The translations under genes were made by a program, and so were the position numbers. From assembly GCF_026967935.1 (NCBI RefSeq), contig NZ_JAPVBL010000001.1:620001-684000 (forward strand): a stretch of 64,000 bases of DNA, read 5' to 3'. This stretch comes from Modestobacter sp. VKM Ac-2982. Its GTDB lineage: Bacteria; Actinomycetota; Actinomycetes; Mycobacteriales; Geodermatophilaceae. The notes beneath the pieces are model-generated. The model had not been told where the DNA came from and did no database searches. It saw nothing but the letters and a program-made list of their open reading frames with translations. This document shows positions 8,808 through 18,548 of the stretch, piece after piece (the stretch's first letter is position 1; every line of letters starts with the position of its first letter).

Positions 8808-8822
8808 GTTGCATACAGCAAC
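8808..8822. promoter_or_regulatory. Inverted repeat GTTGC-N5-GCAAC, possible MarR operator
   Basis: GTTGC-ATACA-GCAAC lies about 75 bases before the marR start in an unusually AT-rich patch, and a further GTTGCTGT follows near 8838. MarR regulators usually bind short palindromes next to their own promoter. The assignment rests on position and symmetry only. Confidence 0.35.
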
Positions 8823-8895
8823 CAACAAGCGCAGAATCGTTGCTGTCTACACGTACCGGGTGTCCACCCGGCGGCGGATCAGCAGAGGACGCGAC

Positions 8896-9474
8896 GTGCA
8901 GCTCACCCCGGAGACATCCGAACGGCTCACCGCAGGCGTGGCTCGGCTGGTGCGCACCGTCAAGCACCTCGGTCCCCGCGCCGCGGCCGACCTCTACGGC
9001 GACCTCCCGTCCTTCGGCTGGGCGCTGCTCGTGCCGCTGGAGCAGGACGGCGCCCAGCGGTGCAGCGCCCTGGCCGAGCGGGCCGGCGTCGACGTCTCGG
9101 TGGCCAGCCGGCAGGTCGCCGTCCTGGAGCGCTCCGGCCTCGTCGAACGACGCCCCGACCCGCTCGACGGTCGGGCCAGCCTGATCGACCTCAGCACCGC
9201 CGGGGTGGCCGCCCTGGCGCACACCCGCCGGCTCCGCGGCCGGTGGGCGGTCGAGGCGCTGGCCGACTGGACCGAGGGCGAGGCGCGGGAGTTCAGCGGC
9301 CTGCTGGAGAAGCTGGCCGACGGCCTCGACCGCGCGGGTGGCCGTCCCGCCCGGGCCGGCGTCCTCGCCGCTCCCGCCCGCGCCCCCGCAGCGCCCGCCC
9401 CTGAGACGCCCGCATCCGCACCGCCCGCACCTGCACCGCCCGTATCTGCAACGCCTGGAGAGAACCGCCGATGA
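8896..9474 (+). CDS. MarR family transcriptional regulator
   Basis: A 192-residue protein. The winged-helix core CSALAERAGVDVSVASRQVAVLERSGLVERRPDPLDGRA spans about residues 55-95, with the MarR wing DPLDGRAS. From about residue 145 the chain becomes an alanine/proline-rich tail (PAPETPASAPPAPAPP), an unusual extension after the MarR fold. The GTG at 8896 follows AGAGGA at good spacing; the frame is open further upstream, but that part does not look like protein. Its TGA overlaps the ATG of an MFS efflux gene, the usual arrangement in which the regulator represses the exporter and is released by a drug-like ligand. Confidence 0.88.
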   Translation: MQLTPETSERLTAGVARLVRTVKHLGPRAAADLYGDLPSFGWALLVPLEQDGAQRCSALAERAGVDVSVASRQVAVLERSGLVERRPDPLDGRASLIDLSTAGVAALAHTRRLRGRWAVEALADWTEGEAREFSGLLEKLADGLDRAGGRPARAGVLAAPARAPAAPAPETPASAPPAPAPPVSATPGENRR

Positions 9475-11132
9475 GCAGCCCCGCACCCACCCGGTCCGCC
9501 GCCGGGGCGACCGTCGACCCGGCCGCCGGTCCGGCGGCGGTCGCCCCCGTCGAGCAGCAGGGGCGGATGACCCACCGGCAGATCCTCAGTGCGCTGTCTG
9601 GGATGTTGCTGGCGATGTTCGTGGCGTTCCTGTCCTCGACCGTCGTCTCCAACGCGCTGCCGACGATCATCACCGACCTGCGCGGCACGCAGAGCCAGTA
9701 CACCTGGGTGGTCACCGCCACCCTGCTGGCCTCGACCGCCTCCACGCCGATCTGGGGCAAGCTCGCCGACCTGTTCAGCAAGAAGCTGCTGATCCAGATC
9801 TCGATCGTGGTCTTCATCGTCGGCTCGATGCTGGCCGGGCTCTCGGGGTCGCTGCCGACGCTGATCGGCTGGCGGGTGCTGCAAGGCCTGGGGCTGGGCG
9901 GTCTGCAGGCGCTGGTGCAGATCGCGATGGCCGCGATGATCAGCCCGCGGGAGCGGGGGCGGTACTCCGGCCTGCTCGGCTCGGTGATGGCGGTCGCCAC
10001 CGTCGGCGGCCCGCTGATCGGTGGCCTGCTGGTCGACACCAGCTGGCTGGGCTGGCGGTGGTGCTTCTTCGTCGGCGTCCCGTTCGCGGTCGTGGCCCTG
10101 GTGCTGCTGCAGCGCACCCTGCACCTGCCGGTGACCAAGCGGGACGTGTCGATCGACTACCTGGGTGCGGCGTTCCTGACCGCCGGTGTGTCGGCGCTGC
10201 TGATCTGGGTGACCCTGGCCGGGGACAGCTTCGCCTGGGCCTCCCCGGAGACCGCCCTGTTCGTGGCGGGCGGCGTGCTCGCCATCGTGGCGTTCGTCGT
10301 CACCGAGCTGCGCGCGAAGGAGCCGATCGTCCCGCTCCGGCTGTTCCGGGACCGGACGACGACCCTGGCGATCATCGCCAGCGTCGCCATCGGTGTCGCG
10401 ATGTTCGGCTCCACGGTCTTCCTCGGCCAGTACCTGCAGATCTCCCGTGGCTACTCGCCGACCGCGGCCGGCCTGCTCACCATCCCGATGGTCGGTGGTC
10501 TCCTCGTCTCCTCGACCGTCTCCGGGATCCTGATCACCCGCACCGGGTTCTGGAAGCGCTACCTGGTCGCCGGCTCGTTGCTGGTGGCGCTCGGGTTCGG
10601 CCTGCTGGCCACGGTCGACCACGCCACGGACATGGTGGTGCTCGGGGTCTTCCTCACCGTGCTCGGCGTCGGGATCGGCATGACCATGCAGAACCTGGTG
10701 CTGGCCGTGCAGAACACCGTGGCGGCCACCGACCTGGGGGCGGCGAGCTCGGCGGTGGCGTTCTTCCGCAGCCTCGGCGGCACGATCGGGGTCTCGGTGC
10801 TCGGCGCGGTGCTCTCCAGCCGGGTGGGCACGCTCATCCGCTCGGGGCTGGCCGAGGTCCCGGGGGCACCGGCCGCGGCCGGGTCCCAGGACATCGGGCT
10901 GGCCAGCCTGGCCGACGCCCCGGCGCCGATCCAGGCGCTGATCCGGGTCTCCTACGGCGACGCGACCGGGCGGGTCTTCCTCATCGCGGCGGCGCTGTCG
11001 ATCATCACGATCGTGGCCGTCCTGTTCATCCGGGAGGTCGCGCTGCGCACCGAGACCGGTGACGAGCGGCTGCAGGGCGAGCGCGACACGACCGCCGACG
11101 TCGACGCGCAGCTGGCCGGCCGGCGCGGCTGA
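9471..11132 (+). CDS. MFS drug exporter, DHA2 (14-TM) family
   Basis: A 553-residue polytopic protein with an alanine-rich N-terminal tail and about 14 hydrophobic helices, the length and topology of EmrB/QacA-type proton-driven drug exporters. The loop motif GKLADLFSKK (around residues 96-105) is the MFS motif A, and IGWRVLQGLGLGGLQAL corresponds to the conserved helix 4 region. It should pump hydrophobic or antibiotic-like compounds out across the cytoplasmic membrane. Start ATG overlaps the marR stop by 4 bases, so both genes form one operon that ends at strong hairpins at 11148-11221. Confidence 0.92.
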   Translation: MSSPAPTRSAAGATVDPAAGPAAVAPVEQQGRMTHRQILSALSGMLLAMFVAFLSSTVVSNALPTIITDLRGTQSQYTWVVTATLLASTASTPIWGKLADLFSKKLLIQISIVVFIVGSMLAGLSGSLPTLIGWRVLQGLGLGGLQALVQIAMAAMISPRERGRYSGLLGSVMAVATVGGPLIGGLLVDTSWLGWRWCFFVGVPFAVVALVLLQRTLHLPVTKRDVSIDYLGAAFLTAGVSALLIWVTLAGDSFAWASPETALFVAGGVLAIVAFVVTELRAKEPIVPLRLFRDRTTTLAIIASVAIGVAMFGSTVFLGQYLQISRGYSPTAAGLLTIPMVGGLLVSSTVSGILITRTGFWKRYLVAGSLLVALGFGLLATVDHATDMVVLGVFLTVLGVGIGMTMQNLVLAVQNTVAATDLGAASSAVAFFRSLGGTIGVSVLGAVLSSRVGTLIRSGLAEVPGAPAAAGSQDIGLASLADAPAPIQALIRVSYGDATGRVFLIAAALSIITIVAVLFIREVALRTETGDERLQGERDTTADVDAQLAGRRG

Positions 11133-11147
11133 CCGCCGGGACGTGCA

Positions 11148-11182
11148 GAGGCCCGTCTCCCCCACCGGGGGAGACGGGCCTC
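11148..11182 (+). terminator. Hairpin terminator after the MFS gene
   Basis: Perfect 16-base stem (11148-11163 with 11167-11182) and 3-base loop, 16 bases after the MFS stop codon. No T tract follows. Confidence 0.75.
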
Positions 11183-11191
11183 ACGCGGTGC

Positions 11192-11221
11192 AGGCCCCCT
11201 GCGAGGTGGCGCAGGGGGCCT
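11192..11221 (-). terminator. Hairpin terminator after osmC
   Basis: Perfect 12-base stem (11192-11203 with 11210-11221), only 6 bases beyond the osmC stop. With the preceding hairpin it makes a back-to-back terminator pair between convergent operons. Confidence 0.65.
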
Positions 11222-11227
11222 CGCCTC

Positions 11228-11662
11228 TCAGGAGAGGCTGGCGTCCAGGGTGATGTCCACGGCGGCCAGCGCCTTGCTCACCGGGCAGCCGGCCTTGGCG
11301 GCCTGGGCCGCCTTGTCGAAGCCGGCGGCGTCGAGCCCGTCGACCTCGCCGCGCACGGTCAGCGCGATCCCGGTGATCGTCGGGGCGCCGTCCTGCTGGC
11401 CGAGGGTCACGTCCGCGCTCACCTCGAGGGACTGCGTCGTGCCACCGGCCTTGCCGATCTCGCTGGACAGCGCCATGGCGTAGCAGGACGAGTGGGCCGC
11501 GGCGATGAGCTCCTCGGGGCTGGTGGTGCCCCCGGCCTCGTCAGCGGCCCGCTTGGGGAAGCTGACGTCGAACGTGCCGACCTTCGAGCTGGAGAGCTCG
11601 ACCTGGCCGGAGCCCTCCTGCAGGGAGCCGTTCCAGGCAGTGCGTGCGGTACGGGTGGGCAT
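11228..11662 (-). CDS. osmC: OsmC family peroxiredoxin
   Basis: A 144-residue protein of full family length. The two redox cysteines are Cys60 in AAHSSCYAMALS and Cys126 in KAGCPVSKAL, and the spacing and flanking sequence match OsmC rather than Ohr. OsmC reduces organic hydroperoxides and peroxides in the cytoplasm. The frame runs far upstream, but the conserved N-terminus TARTAWNGSLQEGSG places the start at ATG 11662. A MarR-family gene with an OhrR-like sensor cysteine lies 185 bases upstream in the same direction and probably controls it. I see no further structure in the 185-base gap. Confidence 0.93.
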   Translation of the reverse strand: MPTRTARTAWNGSLQEGSGQVELSSSKVGTFDVSFPKRAADEAGGTTSPEELIAAAHSSCYAMALSSEIGKAGGTTQSLEVSADVTLGQQDGAPTITGIALTVRGEVDGLDAAGFDKAAQAAKAGCPVSKALAAVDITLDASLS

Positions 11663-11847
11663 CGGACCTCCTCCTCGTCGGTGACGGCCGCGACGCAGGG
11701 CTGCGCCGCGGCCGGACACCGCTTCTGACGGGGTCAACCGTTCCCGGCCGGCGGTGTTCCCGCCACCGGACCAGCCCCTCCCCGTCCGGCCCCGCTGCAG
11801 GGTCCCGCCGCGAGCTCGCGAGTGGTGGGGGGGCAGCGGGCCCTTGG

Positions 11848-12309
11848 TCAGACGGGGGCGATCGCGCGGGTCTCGGCCACCCGCTCGGTGATCAGCCGCA
11901 GCTGGGCCTTCAACTCGTCGAACTGGCTCTGGTTCAGGGCCAGGGCGTCGATCATCTCCGCGGAGATCGAGCAGGCCGGGCCCTGCAGCGCCCGGCCGGC
12001 GTCGGTCAGCCGGACGGAGACCGACCGCTCGTCGTCGGCCCGGCGGTGCCGGGTCACCAGGCCCGCAGCGGTGAGCCGCTTGAGCAGGGGGGACAGGGTG
12101 CCGGAGTCGAGTGCCAGGCGGGTGCCCAGCTGCCCGACGCTCTGCCCGTCCTCCTCCCACAGCAGCATGAGGACGAGGTACTGGGGATAGGTGACCCCGA
12201 GCTCGTCCAGCATGGGGCGGTACCGGGCGGTGACCGCACGTGAGGCCGCGTAGAGCGCGAAACAGAGCTGATCGTCGAGAGCGACGCTCGGCGACGGGGT
12301 GTCTGTCAT
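11848..12309 (-). CDS. ohrR: OhrR-type MarR family redox regulator
   Basis: A 153-residue regulator. [22 protein letters not shown] at the N-terminus is the hallmark of OhrR proteins, with Cys16 as the peroxide-sensing residue. [19 protein letters not shown] is the winged-helix recognition region and [13 protein letters not shown] the wing. Reduced OhrR represses an organic hydroperoxide resistance gene; oxidation of the cysteine releases it. Here the neighbour is osmC. The start ATG 12309 lies 6 bases after a TACTCT hexamer, implying a leaderless transcript; the upstream in-frame ATG (12393) is unlikely. The promoter faces that of clpB. Confidence 0.92.
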   Translation of the reverse strand: MTDTPSPSVALDDQLCFALYAASRAVTARYRPMLDELGVTYPQYLVLMLLWEEDGQSVGQLGTRLALDSGTLSPLLKRLTAAGLVTRHRRADDERSVSVRLTDAGRALQGPACSISAEMIDALALNQSQFDELKAQLRLITERVAETRAIAPV

Positions 12310-12315
12310 GGGGCA

Positions 12316-12321
12316 AGAGTA
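12316..12321 (-). promoter_or_regulatory. -10 box of ohrR (leaderless)
   Basis: TACTCT on the minus strand ends 6 bases before the ohrR ATG. No ribosome binding site fits in between, so transcription should begin at or next to the start codon. Confidence 0.55.
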
Positions 12322-12425
12322 GGGCGCCATCCGGCTGTAGGCAGCCATGTGGCCCCATCTCGCTGCGTTTTCTGCCAGGGTCGGGAGCTGCACGGGGTGC
12401 TCCGTGCCGCCCTGGACGCCGCCAG

Positions 12426-12446
12426 GTTGAGTGGAACAGACTCAAG
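12426..12446. promoter_or_regulatory. HAIR element (HspR-associated inverted repeat)
   Basis: GTTGAGT-N7-ACTCAAG differs at one base from the consensus CTTGAGT-N7-ACTCAAG bound by the heat-shock repressor HspR in actinobacteria. It lies 60 bases upstream of clpB, a classical HspR target, so clpB should be induced by heat shock through loss of HspR. Confidence 0.88.
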
Positions 12447-12506
12447 TCCTGCTCCGTTCCACCACACGAACCGTCCGTGTCGCAGGAGAGGACAGACCCA
12501 CCCGCC

Positions 12507-15179
<2,673 letters not shown>

Positions 15180-15182
15180 GGC

Positions 15183-15215
15183 ACCGTGCCCGCCGTCGGC
15201 GACGGCGGGCACGGT
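15183..15215 (+). terminator. Hairpin terminator after clpB
   Basis: Perfect 15-base stem (15183-15197 with 15201-15215) with a GGC loop, immediately after the clpB stop and 11 bases before the end of the convergent DUF4190 gene. It may serve both strands. Confidence 0.75.
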
Positions 15216-15225
15216 CCGCTCCGGG

Positions 15226-15765
15226 TCAGCTCGTGGCGTCCTGGAGGCACTGCTCGTAGGCGGCCTGGTCACCGGTCTGGCTGAAGTCGTCGATGCAGGT
15301 CTCGGCGGTGGTCACGAAGAACACCGCCGCGGCCAGGATGATCGCCCCGAGCACCAGGCCGATGGCCCCGGTCACGATCCCGCCGATCGGCATGCCCCGG
15401 TTGTCGGCCCGCCGGGCCTTGACCCGGCGCAGCGCGACGATGCCCAGGATGATCGCCAGCAGCCCCAGCACGATGCCGGGGACGCCGAGGAAGAAGGCCC
15501 CCGGCAGGGACAGGATGCCCAGGACCAGGGAGGCGATCCCGAGTCCGTTGGACTTCTGGGGTGCGCCGTACCCGCCCTGCTGCTGCCCGTACGGGTCCGG
15601 CTGGCCGTACTGGATCGGCTGCCCGTACGCGGCCGCCTGACCGTAGGCGGCGGGCTCGCCGTAGGAGGCGGGGCCGGGCTGGCCGTAGCCGTGGGCACCG
15701 CCTTGCTCCGGGCGGTCATCGCCGGGACGGGAGGGGTCGGGCGGCGGTGCTGGGGGCGTCGTCAC
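15226..15765 (-). CDS. DUF4190-type small membrane protein with GQP-repeat N-terminus
   Basis: A 179-residue protein. The N-terminal ~85 residues are a low-complexity, cytoplasm-like tail rich in Gly, Gln, Pro and Tyr ([17 protein letters not shown]). Two hydrophobic segments follow, with the typical DUF4190 sequence [39 protein letters not shown] in the first. A short C-terminal part has two cysteines (AETCIDDF and YEQCLQD) that could form an extracellular disulfide. The GTG start at 15765 is 7 bases after a TACGCT hexamer. Function unknown; such proteins are common in actinobacteria. Confidence 0.8.
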   Translation of the reverse strand: MTTPPAPPPDPSRPGDDRPEQGGAHGYGQPGPASYGEPAAYGQAAAYGQPIQYGQPDPYGQQQGGYGAPQKSNGLGIASLVLGILSLPGAFFLGVPGIVLGLLAIILGIVALRRVKARRADNRGMPIGGIVTGAIGLVLGAIILAAAVFFVTTAETCIDDFSQTGDQAAYEQCLQDATS

Positions 15766-15772
15766 CCCCCGC

Positions 15773-15778
15773 AGCGTA
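15773..15778 (-). promoter_or_regulatory. -10 box of the DUF4190 gene (leaderless)
   Basis: TACGCT on the minus strand ends 7 bases before the GTG start, in the leaderless arrangement seen at many genes here. Confidence 0.5.
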
Positions 15779-15944
15779 TGGCGTCGGCCAGGAGGTGGCA
15801 CCCGCAGCCGCCCGCCGGCGGTGCCCGGGAGGCCTGCCCCGAGCGGGGGACGGCGGGGCCTCGTCGGGGCGGATCCGGTGACGGTGACGTGCGGATGCGC
15901 CATGATCATCGGGTCCACCCGCCGAGGTCACCCGAGGAGCCGTC

Positions 15945-16583
15945 ATGACGTCAGGACCGCAGGACCCGCAGCACGGCGGGCCCGGGCAGCAGCCGCAGGG
16001 CGAGCCGCCCCAGTACGGGCAGGGTCCCCAGCACGGGCAGGGTGGGCCGCAGTACGGCGGGCAGTCCCCGTGGGGGCAGAGCGGCCCGGGTCAGCCCGGC
16101 CCGCACGCCTACCCCGCCGCACCCGGGGCCCAGTACGGCGGCGCCCCTCCTGCCCCGACGGAGCGCCCGACCACGGTCAAGGCCGGGATCGGTGCGTTCC
16201 TGGCGAACACGGTCCTCGGGCTGATCAGCTCGATCCTCACCTTCACCAGCCTCGACTCGCAGATCGACGACCTGATCGCCGACCAGGCGCTCACCCGCGA
16301 CGAGGCCTCGACGGCGCTCACCATCGGCGCGGTCATCGGCCTCCTGCTGACGGCGGCCTACCTGGTGGTGCTGTTCTTCGCCTGGAAGGGCCACAACTGG
16401 GCGCGCATCGTGCTCTGGGTGCTGGGCGGCCTGAGCGTGCTGTTCGGCCTGCTGGGCGCATCAGCCCTCGGCTTCCTCGGCATGCTGGGCCTGTTGCTCA
16501 CCATCGCCGGGATCGTGCTGCTGGCGCTCAAGCCCTCCAGCGACTGGTACAAGGCGGAGACCCAGCGGCGCAACCGGTTCTGA
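15945..16583 (+). CDS. Four-helix membrane protein with Gly/Gln-rich N-terminal tail
   Basis: A 212-residue protein. Residues 1-75 are Gly/Gln/Pro/Tyr-rich (QYGQGPQHGQGGPQYGGQ), the rest holds four predicted membrane helices with a short acidic segment after the first (LDSQIDDLIADQALTRDEAS) and FFAWKGHNWARIVLWVLGG between helices 2 and 3. The C-terminus is basic. No enzyme motif is visible. The membrane part is clearly similar in layout and sequence to the convergent neighbour at 16590-17057, so the two are probably paralogs. The N-terminal tail resembles that of the divergent DUF4190 protein. Confidence 0.8.
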   Translation: MTSGPQDPQHGGPGQQPQGEPPQYGQGPQHGQGGPQYGGQSPWGQSGPGQPGPHAYPAAPGAQYGGAPPAPTERPTTVKAGIGAFLANTVLGLISSILTFTSLDSQIDDLIADQALTRDEASTALTIGAVIGLLLTAAYLVVLFFAWKGHNWARIVLWVLGGLSVLFGLLGASALGFLGMLGLLLTIAGIVLLALKPSSDWYKAETQRRNRF

Positions 16584-16589
16584 GGCCGG

Positions 16590-17057
16590 TCAGCTGCGGC
16601 TGCGTGGGCCGGACGAGGCCCACGCGGTCGTCGTCCGGGCCAGCAGGCTGGTCCCGGCGGCCGCGCAGAGCACCAACACCAGCAGCGACGAGGCCGCCAC
16701 GCCACCGGTCAGGAAGGTCGCGCCGAGGGTCAGCAGCCCCAGCGGCACGCTGACGGCCAGCCCGGTCCACCGGGCCCACGCCCGCCCGCGGGCGAGGAAG
16801 ACCGCGGAGACGGCGGCGAGCACCCCGAACACCACGGCCTGGACCAGGTTCAGCAGCACGGCCCGCTCGGCGTCCGAGCGCGGCGCACCCGGCTGCGCCT
16901 CGGCGAGGGTGTCGATCACGGTCTCCCGGACGGCGAAGGTCAGCAGCGCGTTCAGCAGGAGCAGCAGGGCCAGGGCGGCGAGCACCCCGATCGAGACCTT
17001 GACCGAGGCGGGGGTCTCCGGGCGGGCCGGAGCGGGGGGCGTGGGGCTGCTGCTCAC
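16590..17057 (-). CDS. Four-helix membrane protein, paralog of the neighbour at 15945-16583
   Basis: A 155-residue protein with four predicted membrane helices. After helix 1 comes TFAVRETVIDTLAEAQ and a second acidic patch RSDAERAVL, then AVFLARGRAWARWTGLAV between helices 2 and 3. These align with the acidic segment and FAWKGHNWAR of the convergent neighbour, but the Gly/Gln-rich tail is missing. GTG 17057 is chosen because the hydrophobic protein begins just after it; the frame upstream, although open, is antisense to a lipoprotein gene. A near-consensus CACCCT hexamer lies 6 bases before the GTG. Function unknown. Confidence 0.72.
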   Translation of the reverse strand: MSSSPTPPAPARPETPASVKVSIGVLAALALLLLLNALLTFAVRETVIDTLAEAQPGAPRSDAERAVLLNLVQAVVFGVLAAVSAVFLARGRAWARWTGLAVSVPLGLLTLGATFLTGGVAASSLLVLVLCAAAGTSLLARTTTAWASSGPRSRS

Positions 17058-17184
17058 CGCGTCAGGGTGGCACGCCGGGGCGGGACCCCGGTCGCCTGCC
17101 GCGCCGGATGCGATGCTGGCGGCGGCCGGCGCACCACACCACCGTGGTCGATCGGTGACCGACACCAGGAGGACAGCCGCAGTG

Positions 17185-17871
17185 ATGGCCCCCCGGCAGA
17201 CCCGAGCCGCCGTCCCGTCCCGGATCGGCGGGCTCCTCGCCGTCCCCGTCCTCCTGGTCGGGATCGCCGGCTGCAGCGGGTCCGACGACGAACCGACCGC
17301 ACGCGCCACCCCCAGCGCCACGGCCACCGAGACGAGCGCGGCACCGACGTCGGAGGCGGTCGCAGCGCCCACCGGACCGATCGGACCCGGGTGCGATCTG
17401 GCCTTCCCCGCCGCGGCCGACGGGACGCCGGCGGACCTGTCAGCCCAGCCGGTGAGCGCGGCGGTGGGCGCCAACCCGCAGCTGAGCACCCTCACCGCGG
17501 CCGTGGGCGCGGCCAACCTGGTCGACGTGCTCAACACCCGGGAGGAGGTCACCGTGCTGGCGCCGACGAACGCCGCCTTCGACGCGCTGGGCCCCGACGC
17601 GGTGCCCGCGCTGCTCGGGGACGTCCCGCGGCTGACCTCGCTGCTGACCCACCACGTGCTGCCCGGTCGGCTGGCGCCGGCCGACCTCGTCGGCGAGCAC
17701 GTCACGCTCAACGGCGACCCGATCACCGTGGCCGGGCCGCCCGAGGCGCCGACCGTCGCCGCGGAGGGCACCCTCGCCGGCGCCGCCCCGGCGACCGTGG
17801 TCTGCGGCGACGTCCCGACGGCGAACGCCACCGTCTACGTCATCGACCAGGTGCTCGCCCCGGCCGGCTGA
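17185..17871 (+). CDS. Fasciclin (FAS1) domain lipoprotein
   Basis: A 228-residue secreted protein. A signal peptide (LLAVPVLLVGIAGCSGS) ends in a lipobox with Cys about residue 30, followed by a Thr/Ser/Ala-rich linker and one FAS1 domain from about residue 85. FAS1 motifs include the central LAPTNAAFDAL, then LLTHHVLPGRL and the C-terminal TANATVYVIDQVLAP. The domain mediates adhesion in other proteins; mycobacterial MPT70/MPT83 are analogous. The protein is expected on the outer face of the membrane. Start: AGGAGG precedes both a GTG (17182) and this ATG; the choice changes one residue. Confidence 0.9.
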   Translation: MAPRQTRAAVPSRIGGLLAVPVLLVGIAGCSGSDDEPTARATPSATATETSAAPTSEAVAAPTGPIGPGCDLAFPAAADGTPADLSAQPVSAAVGANPQLSTLTAAVGAANLVDVLNTREEVTVLAPTNAAFDALGPDAVPALLGDVPRLTSLLTHHVLPGRLAPADLVGEHVTLNGDPITVAGPPEAPTVAAEGTLAGAAPATVVCGDVPTANATVYVIDQVLAPAG

Positions 17872-17920
17872 CCCGTGCGCAGGGCCTTCCCGGTCGCGGG
17901 CACCCGTCCGCCGGGCTCAG

Positions 17921-17926
17921 TAGGGT
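17921..17926 (+). promoter_or_regulatory. -10 box of pyrE (leaderless)
   Basis: TAGGGT ends 7 bases before the pyrE ATG with no Shine-Dalgarno sequence between. Confidence 0.5.
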
Positions 17927-17933
17927 TCCCGCC

Positions 17934-18491
17934 ATGAACGCCCCCGCTCCGGCGCACCCCGACCGTGACCGGCTGCTCGAGCTCGTCGTCGACCTCGCCG
18001 TGGTGCACGGGAAGGTGACGCTCTCCTCCGGCCAGGAGGCCGACTGGTACATCGACCTGCGCCGGGTGACGCTGCACCACGAGGCCGCCCCGCTGGTGGG
18101 TCGGGTGATGCGCCAGCTCACCGGCGACCTGCGCTACGACGTGGTCGGCGGGCTGACCCTGGGCGCCGACCCGGTCGCCACCGCGATGCTGCACGCCGCC
18201 GCGGGCGGCGAGGGGTTCCTGGACGCCTGCGTGGTGCGCAAGGCGACCAAGACGCACGGGATGCAGCGGCGGATCGAGGGGCCCGACGTCGCCGGCCGCA
18301 CCGTGCTGGTCGTCGAGGACGTCTCCACCACCGGGAGCAGCCCGCTCGCCGCCGTGGAGGCGCTGCAGGAGGCCGGCGCAGAGGTGCTGGGCGTGGCCGT
18401 GATCGTCGACCGCGGCGCCCGCGCGGCCGTCGAGGCGGCCGGCCTGGAGTACCGCGCGGCGTTCGAGCTCGCCGACCTCGGCCTGTCCTGA
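17934..18491 (+). CDS. pyrE: Orotate phosphoribosyltransferase
   Basis: A 185-residue enzyme that joins orotate and PRPP to give orotidine 5'-phosphate in pyrimidine synthesis. The PRPP-binding loop is VLVVEDVSTTGSSPL at 124-138. The catalytic loop region is KATKTHGMQRRIEG near 103-116, and LSSGQEADWYIDLRR at 30-44 is the substrate strand typical of the short actinobacterial enzymes. A leaderless promoter lies immediately upstream. It stands alone among pyrimidine genes here, between a fasciclin gene and a FAD oxidase gene. Confidence 0.95.
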   Translation: MNAPAPAHPDRDRLLELVVDLAVVHGKVTLSSGQEADWYIDLRRVTLHHEAAPLVGRVMRQLTGDLRYDVVGGLTLGADPVATAMLHAAAGGEGFLDACVVRKATKTHGMQRRIEGPDVAGRTVLVVEDVSTTGSSPLAAVEALQEAGAEVLGVAVIVDRGARAAVEAAGLEYRAAFELADLGLS

Positions 18492-18536
18492 CGGGAGGCC
18501 CTGCTCCGGGAGGGCGCCGCAGCCCCACCGGGGCCG

Positions 18537-18542
18537 TACGGT
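18537..18542 (+). promoter_or_regulatory. -10 box of the GlcD-like gene (leaderless)
   Basis: TACGGT ends 6 bases before the GTG start at 18549. Confidence 0.5.
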
Positions 18543-18548
18543 GACCGG

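Noticed and set aside
5465-8821. 1118-residue open frame on the minus strand opposite the FAD/Fe-S gene
   Set aside because: It is antisense to a gene with clear domains, is Arg/Gly/Asp/Val-rich with no recognisable motif, and arises from the extreme third-position GC bias.
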